Of a stretch of 64,000 bases of DNA, positions 9,817-20,899 are shown piece after piece (within the stretch, counting starts at the first letter, position 1; each line of letters opens with the position of its first letter). The position numbers and the translations under genes were made by a program. This DNA is from Rhexocercosporidium sp. MPI-PUGE-AT-0058 (Eukaryota; Ascomycota; Leotiomycetes; Helotiales): positions 62,001 to 126,000 of the forward strand of contig JAGTJL010000016.1 of NCBI GenBank assembly GCA_020746875.1. Reading direction: 5' to 3'. Under the pieces are notes generated by a model. The model was not told the DNA's origin, did not search any database, and saw only the letters and a program-made list of their open reading frames with translations.

Positions 9817-11541
9817 ATGGCACCACAATATTTCGACGCTCTCGTGGTTGGAACTGGCTTCGGTGGTATCTACCAACTGAAGATGCTTCGGGATCAGGGT
9901 CTTATGGTCAAGGCCATCGACAAAGCGACGGACGTTGGAGGAACATGGTACTGGAACCGCTACCCTGGGGCGATGTCCGAGTGAGTACAGAAGAATCATT
10001 TTCTTCACACCATAGCTAACGTTTTTTACAGTACGAATTCATTTCTTTACAGATTCTCCTGGGACCATGAGGATCTTGTGGAGTATCCATGGGATACCCA
10101 TTATCTTCAAGGACCTGATATCCTGAAGTACCTTAAACATGTTGTGAAAAGGCACGACCTCCGCAAAGAAATGCAATTTCAAACAGAACTACAGTCTGCG
10201 GAATGGAACGAGTCTGAACATCGATGGGTTGTAGGACTTTCAACTGGGGAGACTCTAAGCGTCAAATACCTGGTGACAGGTCTTGGCCTCCTCTCCAAGG
10301 CCAATTTTCCAGCTATTCCCCAATCTCGAAAAATTCCAAGGAGAGCTCTACCACACTGCAAACTGGCCTAAGGATGCTGACTTGAAGGGCAAGCGTGTTG
10401 GAGTGATTGGCAACGGTTCGACTGGAGTGCAGCTCATCACAGCAGTCGCCAAGGCAGACAAGGTGAAGCAGCTACTATGCTTTCAACGAAATCCTCAATA
10501 CACCGTCCCAGCTGGCAATGGAGTTCTCTCTCTCAAGGAACGCAAGGAAATTAACGACAATTACGATGAAATCTGGGACAAAGCCAAGCAAAGCTTGTTC
10601 GCCTTCGGCTTTGAAGAAACAGCTCGGCCCACATTCAGTGTCACTCCTGAAGAACGAGAACAGATCTATGAAGAGGCGTGGCAGATAGGAAATGGTTTTC
10701 GCTTCATGTTCTGGACTTTTGGGGATATCTCCGTTGATGAGAGGGCAAATGTTACCGCACAAGAGTCATTAAGAGGAAGATTCGGCAGACTGTCAAGGAT
10801 CCGGAGAAAGCACGGAAGCTCTGTCCGACCGAGCTGTATGCGAGAAGACCTCTTTGCGATTCTGGTTACTATGAGCAATTTAATCGTGAGAATGTTGACA
10901 TCGTGGATATCAAAACCCACCCGATCACTGAGATCACTCCTAAGGGAATCAAGACATCTGATGGCACAGTGTACGATCTCGATGTCATAATCTGCGCCAC
11001 AGGTTTCGATGCCGTCGATGGCAACTACACTCGTATTGCTATCAAAGGTCGCGGTGGCGAGACGTTGAAAGACCATTGGGCTAAGATGGGTCCTACTTCA
11101 TACCTTGGGATCATGGTTTCGAACTTCCCTAACCTTTTTATGATCGCAGGTCCAAATGGGCCGTTCTCCAATATTCCTCCTGCTATTGAGACCCAAGTCG
11201 AAATCATCTCCGATCTCATCGCCACGGCTGAGAAGTCAGTTCCGGCGAATGGTAATGCCAAGGCAGGTACCAACGGGGTGACTACGAATAGACACACGAA
11301 AGAAAAGGCGCCGAAGTATGGAGTGATAGAAGCAGAACGGGATGCAGAGGAGAAATGGACAGAGCGCTGCGAGGAACTTAGTGCAGCCAGCCTTTTTAGG
11401 AAAGTTGACTCTTGGGTGTTTGGAAGAAATGTTCCAGGGAAGATAAAGGCAGTGATGTTCTATTTTGGAGGGCTTGGCCCGTACAGGAAGGAAGTGGCAG
11501 AGTTGGTGGAGGATAACTTGAGGGGTTTCCGAATCTCGTAG
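9817..11541 (+). pseudogene. FAD-dependent Baeyer-Villiger monooxygenase, two frameshifts
   Basis: A flavin monooxygenase of the cyclohexanone/phenylacetone monooxygenase type, which would insert oxygen next to a ketone using FAD and NADPH. Exon 1 is 9817-9980 and exon 2 is 10032-11541; the 51-nt intron has a GCTAAC branch site. The FAD motif GTGFGG is at residues 12-17, followed by DVGGTWYWNRYPGAM. The family fingerprint FxGxxxHxxxW appears as FQGELYHTANW, and the NADPH motif is GNGSTG. The ATGFD and FPNLFMIAGPNGP segments and a normal C-terminus are also present. The conserved reading changes frame twice: an extra base in the CCCC run at 10318-10321 (between ANFPAIP and NLEKFQ), and a missing base near 10764-10767 (between ANVTAQE and IKRKIRQTVKD). 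The two cancel, but about 150 residues lie in the shifted frame. Either the gene is newly broken or two bases are wrong in the assembly. Confidence 0.85.
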
Positions 11542-12235
11542 TTTTACTTATTGTTTCAAAACTTTCGATCGGTTGTTGGGGATTGAAGTTAGTATGCTTA
11601 ATACTTAGAAGACATATTTAGTATTTAGTATTTACTTTTCAGTTCTCTTGCATTTACTGAAGGTGTTCAATTCAATGACAAATGTAAGGTTAATGCAATT
11701 TTGTCCGATTGGAATTGGTACATATTCCTAATTCGCTTAGAGCTTTGATTTTGCTCCCTTCGAATGTTCACTACAACGGTTACTGTTCCGTCGATGTCCA
11801 TGAAGCTGTTTTTCTCCAAATGTTTCTGATATATGCATTCCTCAATTGTGTCCCACTGTAGTTCAAAGCCGTCCTGGTCAGCCGGATCGGTAATATAGTT
11901 CAAGTATCATTGGTATTTTACCGAGCCGAGATTCGCCACCGCAGCGTAAAGTGTTGGCGAATAGGAACATTAATGGGGATCCGGACACCGAGAGTCGAGG
12001 TGCATTAATCTCTGTCGCTATGTCGTCATTGTTCACGATCATCTGCGGGGTCAACAATCATAGATGCTTCGAGAAAAGAGCAGCCCGGTAGCCATTATTC
12101 AAATATCACACCTGAGCCTATGAGGAGGACATTGCAACAGGTCTCTCCCGCGTTTAAAATCTTTAATGCGGTAATACTCATTAAAATCATTGTCAAATCT
12201 AAATTTCCTCACCTCACAATCTAAAGATACGAATT
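11542..12235. other. Intergenic, 694 bp, with a weak minus-strand open stretch
   Basis: This is the 3' flank of the monooxygenase and the promoter of the epimerase-like gene. On the minus strand, 12044-11667 contains two open stretches in adjoining frames (about 57 and 78 codons) with ordinary amino-acid composition, for example QWDTIEECIYQKHLEKNSF. This could be a small gene with an intron or a relic, but I cannot assign it to a family. Confidence 0.3.
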
Positions 12236-13267
12236 ATGGCTGGCAAAGGATCAGTATTCTTGATTGGCCCTGGCTTCATCGGTCTCGAGGTGCTAGCAGA
12301 GCTTCTCAAAGACGGCTATCAAGTCACTACATTAGTGAGAAGAGAGGATGCGGCCGCGGACCTTCAGAAGAAGGGATCAAAAACGATTCTGGGAACTCTG
12401 TCCGATTCCGATACTATCACCAATGCTGTCGTCAGTTCGGACATCGTCATTCATACCGCGAGTGCCGACGACAAACCTTCGGTGGAAGCTGTTTTGGATG
12501 GAATATCCAAACGAGCGGGAACTGGCAAGAGCACCATATATATCCATACCAGTGGCTGCAGCGAGATTACAGACCAGTCTCATGGAAAGTATGTGAGCAA
12601 GACCATCTATGAGGACGACAAACCCGAGGCAATCGATGCGTTGCCCGATTCTGCCCCTCACCGAAAAATAGATCTCGCCATCCTCAAGAAACGCAAAGAA
12701 CTTGGATCGAAAGCGAAAATCTCGATTGTTCTCCCACCTGTCGTTTACGGGGTCGGTAAAGCTTCCGGTCGTTTGTCCATTCAGGTTCCTACATTGGCCA
12801 GATTTGCGATCAAGCACGGTTACGCCGGCTATGTTGGTGCTGGAGACTCCGTTTGGGGATATATTCACGTTACAGATCTCGCTCAGGGATATTTGACTAT
12901 CCTACACTGGATGGAGCAAACTAGTCCCGAGAAGATCCTAGAAAATCCATATTTCTTTGTTGAGAATGGGGAGGAGCATTCATGGAAAAGCTGCGCAGAA
13001 GAACTTGGCAAAACTCTCTATGATGCTGGAAAGATCAAAGATGCCACGCCCAAGGAAATTCCCGGGAGCTTGTATGGAGATATTTTTGGAGAGTGGTCAA
13101 TGTCGGTTGTTGGTGAAAATTCGCGCAATCGTGCGAATAGACTGCGGGCTCTTGGATGGAAAGCGCGGGAGAAGTCTGCTTTTGAGTCGCTGCACGAAGA
13201 CGAAATACCTGTTTTGCTGAAGGAGGAGGGTGTGTTCACCGGATATGCAAAGGCTGTGGCATCTTAG
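12236..13267 (+). CDS. NAD(P)-dependent epimerase/dehydratase-like protein
   Basis: A single-exon 343-residue cytosolic oxidoreductase-like protein with a Rossmann fold of the extended SDR/NmrA-like type. The nucleotide-binding motif GPGFIG lies at about residues 11-16 behind a hydrophobic strand (SVFLI), followed by TLVRR at the end of the second strand. A DIVIHTAS segment marks the fourth strand, and YIHTSGCSEI marks the fifth. The catalytic Tyr-Lys pair is not clearly placed: YVSK occurs at about 121-124, but its context is unusual. LPPVVYGVG and WGYIHVTDLAQGY are typical of the epimerase family substrate region. Length and continuity are normal, with no sign of damage. The substrate is unknown. 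Position between the monooxygenase and the sugar transporter suggests a small-molecule pathway, but that is only context. Confidence 0.82.
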   Translation: MAGKGSVFLIGPGFIGLEVLAELLKDGYQVTTLVRREDAAADLQKKGSKTILGTLSDSDTITNAVVSSDIVIHTASADDKPSVEAVLDGISKRAGTGKSTIYIHTSGCSEITDQSHGKYVSKTIYEDDKPEAIDALPDSAPHRKIDLAILKKRKELGSKAKISIVLPPVVYGVGKASGRLSIQVPTLARFAIKHGYAGYVGAGDSVWGYIHVTDLAQGYLTILHWMEQTSPEKILENPYFFVENGEEHSWKSCAEELGKTLYDAGKIKDATPKEIPGSLYGDIFGEWSMSVVGENSRNRANRLRALGWKAREKSAFESLHEDEIPVLLKEEGVFTGYAKAVAS

Positions 13268-13637
13268 CCGAACAGGGTGCTTGCAACATTTCGTGGATGG
13301 TGAAAAAATGGTTTTGATCTTGCTCTGGATATATCACATGTTATGTACTTTTCACGACTCCAAAAATTGTTGGGACTTGGACCCACCCTATAGCAGCTGC
13401 CTAGGCGGAGTGAAGTGCTGCGGCACAGTCAATGCCTATCTCATAATTAATATATTCCGAGACAACGGTCAAGAAAAAGCGACAGGTAAGTCGTGGTTAG
13501 TATAGAGTTATGCACATAAAGGGACTGCATGTAGACAACTCCCAATTTCATCTCCATAGAGTCTTCAAAACTTGACCCGGGAAGTACGTTACACAGTCTC
13601 ATGAGCCAAGCATCGGGTACCTATGATCACGCACAAC
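13268..13637. other. Convergent intergenic region, 370 bp
   Basis: This lies between the ends of two converging genes (stops at 13267 and 13638). It should carry both 3' untranslated regions. No coding frame or repeat of note is present. Confidence 0.5.
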
Positions 13638-15283
13638 TTATACCTTACGAGAGCCTTCGACATGGTTGAACTCCGCATCGAGCCCATGAGCCGTTTTCTC
13701 GGAAATCTCCAACTTGGCTACTTCGATAGCGTCTTGAGCTTGCTGTGTTGCTTCCTTCCAAGTCATCCCAGGATTGTTGTAGTGGATCTCAAACGGTTTG
13801 TCCATCTCATCTAGAGACAGTCCGGCTATTTCAACGTAGAAGTACCAGATGAATGGGACCCAAACGATGTTCAGAACCGCAAAGATGATGTAAAATTTGT
13901 AGCCGATGTTCTCGATTGCTAAGACATGTGTTTAGTAACTTCCTTTTTGATTGAAGGGGGAATCCGTTACCAATAGGTGTGATCAGAACAACAATGTAGA
14001 CCCCGACCCAGTTGATGATCATAGCGATGGAACTGCCGATGTTGCGAAATCTCTCCGAGTTGATCTCGGAGGGATACATGGATACATGAAGGGAATGGAG
14101 AGGAAAGACAAGCCCTGACGTGGTTTTTAGTATGTATGGTAGTGCTGTTTTCTCTTTAACTCGCGAATGCAACGTGGTAGAGGAAGATGAAAGCCACGGC
14201 AACACCATTCGAAGCTTTTGATCCCACTGCCAGACCCGCTGCAGCTATAGCAAAACATACTCCCTGAGCAGTTGCACCAACCAGCATGAGCTTCATCCGC
14301 CCAACCTTATCAATGACCAGCATGGCCATGCATCCCCAGAACACAAGCGACATGAAGTCACAAGCCGATAGAATGAGAGCCAGACGATCGCTGAAACCGA
14401 AAGACCCACTGAGGATTGTTGGCAGATAGTACACGACCATATTGATTCCTCCCAGCTGCTGCATCAGGGAAGTACCAGCACCCAGTGCAATTCTGCGAAA
14501 CGTCTGTTGCTCGCCATTTGAGAAGACCTCTGTCCAGCTGACCTTCTCGACCTTTATCTCATGAGCCACAGTATCTGCAAGTAGTCGAAGAGCCTGGACC
14601 ACGGCGGGGTCGTTGAGAGGCTTCTTCTCAAGTCGGGCTATGATCACTTGTGCCTCACCGTGTCGATCTTTGAGACAAAGCCATCTCGGGGACTCCGGCA
14701 TGCAGTAGAGTAGACAAATGGCAAGGATCGCGAAGAAGTTTTGGAACGCAAGGGGAAACCGCCAGCTGACATCGCTATTTGGGACATAGGTGAATCCAAG
14801 ATTCATCCAGTTGGTGAAGGCAATTCCGAAGATGACTAGTGCGAGTTGAAGTGCTATGAGTTTGCCACGACGTTGAGGTTTGCATGTTTCGCTCTGCCAG
14901 ATAGGAACAACGGCCAAGACAATTCCAATTCCGACGCCGGCAATAATTCGGCCGACAATCATGTGTGGAAGTGCATACGAAGAGGCTTGAAGAGTCCCAC
15001 CAACATGGACAAACAGACAGCCGAGTGCAATTGTCTTCCATCGTCCGAGTTTGTCCCCCACGAGGATAGTCAAGATGGCTCCTAGGATACAGCCTGTATC
15101 GTATGTAGAGACTATCTGTCCTTGAATCTTAGCATTGGGATCATAAAAGGTCTTTTGGAAAAGAGCATTTCCGAGAATACCCCCGAAGACTCCCTGGTCA
15201 AATCCAAATAGCAAGAAAGCCGTACCGCTGGTGAGAGTGGTTCCGATGGTAAGAGCTCTACCTTCTAGTTCAGTGAGCAACAT
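13638..15283 (-). CDS. MFS sugar transporter
   Basis: A plasma-membrane hexose-type transporter of the major facilitator superfamily. Exons are 15283-14161, 14114-13971 and 13918-13638, coding for 515 residues, the normal length. Family marks include FGFDQGVFGG in helix 1, GDKLGRWKT in the loop after helix 2, GRIIAGVGIG in helix 4, the sugar-porter signature PESPRWL before the central loop, QLGGINMVVYYLPTIL in helix 7, and YPSEINSERFRNIG in the loop after helix 10. Introns of 46 and 52 nt are both in phase 1. The first donor, GTTAAA, is weak, but no alternative keeps the frame. The N-terminus has the usual short cytosolic lead. A TATAAG-type box lies about 120 bp upstream. Substrate specificity cannot be read from the sequence. 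Confidence 0.88.
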
Positions 15284-15993
15284 GACGGTAAATTTGAAGA
15301 ATAATGCGGGAAGGGAAGTATGTTTTGGGGATCTCAGGAGGAGATATTGGAGTAATTGAACCTGCTATTAGCTTTTCAGAGCGAGTATTCTCTGCATCCT
15401 ATACCTTATATAGGAAAGTAAAAGCGTATCCACGATCCAGGTCCGTTAATCGTCCTATCGATCCCAAATGTACCGGTGACTTGAGGCTTTCGAATCGTGT
15501 ATACACTACCAGCTTCTCCCCATGCTTGTGTACCTACCCGAACCCATGGTCCAGAATCCGGGGTCGGAAATATACCCGACTTACATAAGCGAGATATTTG
15601 AGCATGTAACCGAGCCGTAACTCAGCCAGCCCATGGTGATCTTCAAGAGATTAAGATAGCTAGATAGCTAGGAAGTTTGAAATCCTACTCCGCAGCAACA
15701 GGATCTGATCAACGCCACCAAATTGAAGACAGGGTCAAGTCCATGGAGAATTTTAGACTTTGGCTTTGGTGGCGAGCGAAACGAGCTTGTCCGTCTGACG
15801 AAACTTGGTTTTCCCATCTCTATTAACAAATACAGGTCCAAGTTGTGCAAAAGTAGAAACCGAACACATTGCTTAATCGAAACGCGAGCACTCTTTTACC
15901 TATAATTTGTAGTTTTGATGTCTTCAGGGAATGAGTTTGAAAATCTGTCACAGACGTAAATTTGGCATTTGAAGCGAGGCAGTGCGGTGAAAA
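15284..15993. other. Transporter promoter and dehydrogenase 3' flank
   Basis: About 710 bp between two minus-strand genes. Apart from the TATA element at 15405-15412 it shows short TAGATAGC repeats near 15655-15675 and nothing coding. Confidence 0.45.
15405..15412 (-). promoter_or_regulatory. TATA box of the sugar transporter
   Basis: On the minus strand the sequence reads TATATAAG, about 122 bp before the ATG at 15283. It is the only good TATA element in this promoter and would leave a leader of roughly 80-90 nt. Confidence 0.45.
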
Positions 15994-16853
15994 TTAAGCT
16001 AGATCTGTACTCTGGGATAGTTGGATCAGGATCTTGACATTTTTTGCCTTGTTGCTGATGAGCTCGAGAAATGCGCCTTCAACAGCTTTTCGTAGAGGAG
16101 CAATCGAGGTTATCATGTCTTCAGCAACCGGCAACTTCCCCGAGGCTAGTTCACCAAGCACATCCTCGAAGTCCTCGTTTGTGTAGCACAGACCGCCCAT
16201 CATTTTCACTTCCTTGAATGTAAACGAATTTGGGTTTAGCTGGAGTGCTTTTTCGTGGATCGCAACATTGAAGACTATACCCCCTGGCTTCACAACTGCA
16301 AGAGGTTCTGCCAGAGCTCCGATTTTCAATGACACGCCATCAGGAAGGGCAATGAAGCTGAATCTCTTCACCACAATCTCCTCAGCAAGACCTCCTCCCT
16401 CTGCGCTCAAGCCATAGCATGCCCAGTGCTTACACACATTCGGTCTTCCTGATTTGCAAGCCATACAGGTTTCCATTCCGTGGTGCCTGTCATCCATAGA
16501 GGGGTTGATTGTGACTTTTTGACCGACTTTTAGCCCACCAATACGTGAGCCAATCTCAGCGATTGCGCCTGACATTTCGCGGCCCATGGTGATCGGCAAC
16601 TTAACACCCGTATAGAGATTCTTCTCTCCCGCTAGCGGAGGAAAAATTGGTCCTCCAAGAAATTCGTGGATATCTAACCCGCATACGTCACAGTAGGCGA
16701 TCTTGACTCGAACCTCATCGCTCTCACATTTCCTATATACACAATCAGTTAATGATTAACTGTAAGTCCTGGGATGTAGTCGAACTGAGATGGGATAAAT
16801 TCAACTCGGATATCCTCTTTTCCATGAAACAGCAATGCTTCGATAAGAGCCAT
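15994..16853 (-). pseudogene. Zinc alcohol/butanediol dehydrogenase lacking its NAD-binding domain
   Basis: A member of the medium-chain dehydrogenase family, closest in style to (R,R)-butanediol or sorbitol dehydrogenases. Exons are 16853-16786 and 16732-15994 (intron 53 nt), 268 residues against a usual 350-390. The N-terminal GroES-like half is present (CDVCGLDIHEF, structural-zinc loop ETCMACKSGRPNVC). After GALAEPLAV the sequence jumps directly to VKPGGIVFNVAIHEK, which in full-length relatives lies about 130 residues later. The Rossmann NAD-binding fold (GAGPIG segment) has thus been removed exactly in frame. In addition the catalytic-zinc motif normally written GHE reads GRE (MGREMSG), so a metal ligand is replaced. 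The frame is otherwise open to a normal C-terminus. It cannot work as a dehydrogenase; a leftover role is possible but unsupported. Confidence 0.8.
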
Positions 16854-17692
16854 CGTTTAAACGTTGACAGGATCGAAATAGCAAGCGAATGAGCCTTAGA
16901 CACCACTTATCCGATCGAGGTATGGATTTTGATGCACTTCTGGGACAATAAAAACCGGAGTTGGGGGCCAGAATATCGTTTCTGAGAGTCTAATACAAGT
17001 CCTTCGATTTGCAAACAGCTTAGAATATGCAACATCTCACGAGACAAATTTCCTCGGCGGATATGAATTGATACATGAACAGGGAATATCCCCTAAGCTT
17101 TCCTCTTCTTAGTTGATACCCGAACGAGGGGTCGTTGTCATGTCTCGGTGTAAATTCAACTCTCGCTTCGTACCGGCGATCTAGTTCGGCAATATGCTTC
17201 GGGAACGAGCTGAATGATGATGATCAAGAGCAGACTAGGATCAATGTTGAGGTTCCGAGCTGAAAACCTTCATTGGACAATCTTGCCCTTTAGAAGTCTT
17301 TTGCAGACACCTTGGGACACTTCTGTAGGCTGTGTGTTTGTTCCAGGGGGCCAAATTCGTGAGACCGCATCAAATCACGAGCCGTAGACTACAAGGTATC
17401 GTGATCGGTATGGCAGCATCTCAGTTGACTGACCACGTCCGGTTGTGCTTGGCGGGTTTAAATTCCATCTCGGGAGTGTTGAGAAGAGTAGGTTGGCTTG
17501 ATTTTGATTTGTGGTGGGTTGTTTTGCCCATCATGATTCGTAAAGTTCCTGACATTCAAGGCTACTTTATCTTTCCTTTTCCTGATGTATCTTTATATTG
17601 TAATATGTATAGCTTTCAACTGGTAATGACACTTTCTTTCACTTGCTGAGTATCCCAAAATCATGCCCTGTCTCGCTTGACCGATCAACAGG
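16854..17692. other. Intergenic, 839 bp
   Basis: This contains the former dehydrogenase promoter and the 3' side of the broken regulator. A 105-codon plus-strand frame at 17332-17649 has no recognisable content and is hydrophobic by composition only. Confidence 0.45.
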
Positions 17693-19553
17693 TCAGATCA
17701 ACATAAACGAAGAATCCGAATTCTGCATCGAAAGATAATTAGACATCAGAAAAAAGTCATTAACTTTCGTGCCCATCCCTCTAGTGGGTGGTTCAAAATC
17801 AACCGAATGCAACAAATCATTATCATGAAGTAAAACGCCATTCTCATCCAAACCTTTTCTACCACTCATGTCCGCCGAGAGCGAATTCCCCAAAGTTGAT
17901 TTCCGCCAATCCATCCCCGCAGGTGTAATCGACGTCGAAGTCCCAGAGAGCAAGAAATCAAAGATCCGCATCACCCACTGTGCAGGTTCCCATCGCTCCC
18001 TTGCCTCGCTAATGACCATCTGGCAATTATCCAGCGCGGACCGGAGAGATGAGCTACCATATTATCAGGCTGTCTAGTCCCCCTGTAAAACACGATAACC
18101 GCAACGAAGAAGCCAGAAAATATCTCGTGGGGCATCTGCCCGAGCATGGAATTGGTAATCACCGTAAAAGCCGTCGACGAGATCATCTGTGCAGCCGACT
18201 CTGCGATCCGAGAAGACGCAATTGAAGTCCCCAGTGCTTCTAGTGAAACTTCGCTGGGTTTCTCGAGATGAATAAGGATGAGATGCAGGTGGAATATGAT
18301 CTTGAGGCTCACGACGAAGATATCAGTTGGCGCTCCTTGTTGGCACCAGTTCACAGGTGACGGCAACTCAGACAGCCACCACTCGAGCGTCGTGTGCAAA
18401 TCAGCTGCCGAAGGCGAGTTCTGGCCGCGGCCAAATCGCTTCTCAACAATTGTCCGCAGTATCAAAGATAATTTCGATATCTGGATCTGATAGTGGGCAT
18501 ATAGATGGCACTTATCGTGGCTCTGCCCATCACACCCCTCCGCATGATCAAAGTCCTCCAAAGTCAAGTACTCGGTATCGCATTGTGCGTTGTTCAGTCG
18601 GAACGGCCTCCCAAGCAGAGTCGCGCAGTACGCATCTCGTACAGTAGAGTCCAGAACAAACGTTTCAACAAACTCTTTCGCTTCTTGTCCATGTCCGCAG
18701 AAGTGCTCAGCCGGTGGATACCCAGGCTCTCAGCAATTGTAACTCCGAACCCGACCCACGAACGTGGATTCCAATAACTCTTCATCTGCGGGCCCCAGAA
18801 CGAGAGCATTATCACCGTCTGCAGAAGTATGATCTTCCATCCTCAGGGAAATGAGACCCAGCATCGTGTAAAGCCCCCGCGCCATTCCTCCCCCTCTGCA
18901 AATCCTCGAGCGCGAATGTCAAGGGCGAGTTTCCGCTCATGAAGATGATCCCGCACTTCGTGCCTGCTATGGTAGTGTCTTCGGCCGCACTTGTGTTCTA
19001 GTTTGCGTTCTGTGATACTTGCTAGTCAAGGAATTTCTCGAACATTGAGGTCAAGGAATCGATCTTTACGGGGGCGACGGTTGGTGTTTAGTGCGTGCTG
19101 ATGGCGTATTGTCTGGGGTTTTTTGAATTGATGTTGTTGTTGAACGAAATCATCTCTACGGTTGTAGCAGATGTCTCACTCCGTGAACCTTGACTGTTTG
19201 TTTTCTTGCCGGCGAGATTTCGAAGTCAAAAAAGCTACATCTCCACCCTCCCCTCAACCAAATCGGCAGTACTAGACCTCGATCCTGAAGTACCGTTCAT
19301 CATATCCACCAAGTTCTCCATTCATACACCCCAAAGGTTCAATCCTTTCATGCGGACTCGAGTGCCTCCGTCGGGGGTATGTGCCACTTCTAGACGCGAC
19401 CAATATACAATTAGACGACTTGTCTACCCGGCACCTACTACACGGGAGCCCGACTTCTGTCGCATCGCATCTCACTTTGGGATTGCTGCATGTTTGGCAG
19501 GCGCGAGAAGCGCGGCAGCGGATTAAGGGCTTAGTGCCAGTAGTGTTTGTCAT
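17693..19553 (-). pseudogene. Zn(II)2Cys6 transcription factor, broken
   Basis: Remains of a Gal4-type regulator. The zinc cluster at 19553-19410 is whole (Cys 19, 22, 29, 38, 41 and 49), although the basic loop normally CRxRK reads CSNPK. Downstream, SGNSPLTFALEDLQRGR runs into ALHDAGSHFPEDGRS, but two in-frame TAG codons precede it (18998-19000, 19022-19024). Near 18830 the frame changes and the text jumps to LLQTVIMLSFWGPQMKSYW, a segment normally about 100 residues further on, so an internal deletion is likely. A base is missing near 18609 (within ...CLG-RPFRLNNAQCD) and another near 18042 (between DNMVAHLS and LDNCQMVISEARERW). The end, WVMRIFDFLLS and beyond, is again readable to 17693. 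With at least three frame changes and two stops this is a pseudogene. Confidence 0.8.
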
Positions 19554-20899
19554 ATTCTTCTTTTGATGATTGTAGCACAGGGTTGTGGCGAGGATGTTTA
19601 CTGATTTTTTCGATATCCAGCGTTTCTTCCATGCGGGTAGTGGTTAGATAGAAAGCATTCGTATGGGTTTGAGACGGAGGGTCGAGAAATAAGGGTCCTT
19701 GAATGGGTCCCCAGGTATAGTGCCTACAGATGGTGCGGGGACGGGGCATATCCGCCCTGAAAGCCTCTTGTGTGGGTGTAATACTGCCTCCTTGCGTTTA
19801 GACGAATGCAACTAGATGTTGCTTTCAGATATGTGATGTGGGTATGAGCTAGTCATTTGAAAGTCGTAGTGGCAAATCATCATACCCCTATGAGGAGTCG
19901 GGATCTAGATCTTGTGCATGGAGGTAGACAGATAGCTTTTCTAGCATCATAATCTCGTGGGGATCAAATCTTCGGTTTTTTTGTTTAGATATTCATCGTT
20001 CCGGGCGTTCATATATATACTGCACTCCAGTCATCAATCACTTACTTTGGCTTTCCAGTGGTCTGGTCATTTCCTAGGTATAGAGGAAGAGGAAAGGGTC
20101 AGGGCGGCCCAAAAGTGGACTTTTAGACTTGCCGAACTCTTCGAACTTCTTATTATTCTGGCCTGCTCGAGGAGGAATAATCAATAATATGGATGAGTTC
20201 CAAGAGACCGCAATTAAAATGTCAGGATCTCTTATATATTCCAATACACACGCCCGATGGAAATCCTGGAAATTGCCCATTTTAGAGACGAATCATCAAG
20301 AGAACTGAATGCCGCGCAGACTCTCGTTGATGGAATCCTGCACTCAGGACAAAGTCTATTACCGAGATCAGCTCCCGAGATCGTCTAGAGGCAGCTGTAG
20401 TCACAGAACGATACTTTCTTTGCCTTTCAGGATGTGCATCAGGTGTGGGGCCGGTAATATGCCTCTCTTCCGAGTCTCCTCAAGTCAATTGGGCTGCTCG
20501 ATCTTTCTGATGTTATCCTCGGATGTTGTCGTCGGATGACGCACTCGCTTAATTTGCCGAGCCCCTTTCTGTTCTGTGTGAAGGAAGATTCGGGGGAGAT
20601 GGTGGTGACGATGTTGATTCTTTTGCGACCTTTGGGCAAGACAGGAAAACAAAACGAGGAACCCTTTAATAGATCAATCGGATATACTCGATCATGTTTC
20701 GTGACGTTCTACACTGCTGGTGCTAAGTCATGCAAACTGTTGGGAACATTTTCTCGCACTACAGGAACGCGACATCAAGGGCGAGAACGATGGAATTTTG
20801 CAGCAGAAACAAACACCGTGCTTCGAAAATTACGTACTTTGCAGGCCATCTCCTAGAAGTGCCTCTTCCTCTTCAACTACTCACCATCATTCCACTAAA
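19554..20899. other. Intergenic, 1.35 kb
   Basis: This lies between the broken regulator and the cupin gene. The short frames on both strands overlap one another and have no family features. I see no repeat or RNA gene. Confidence 0.4.
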
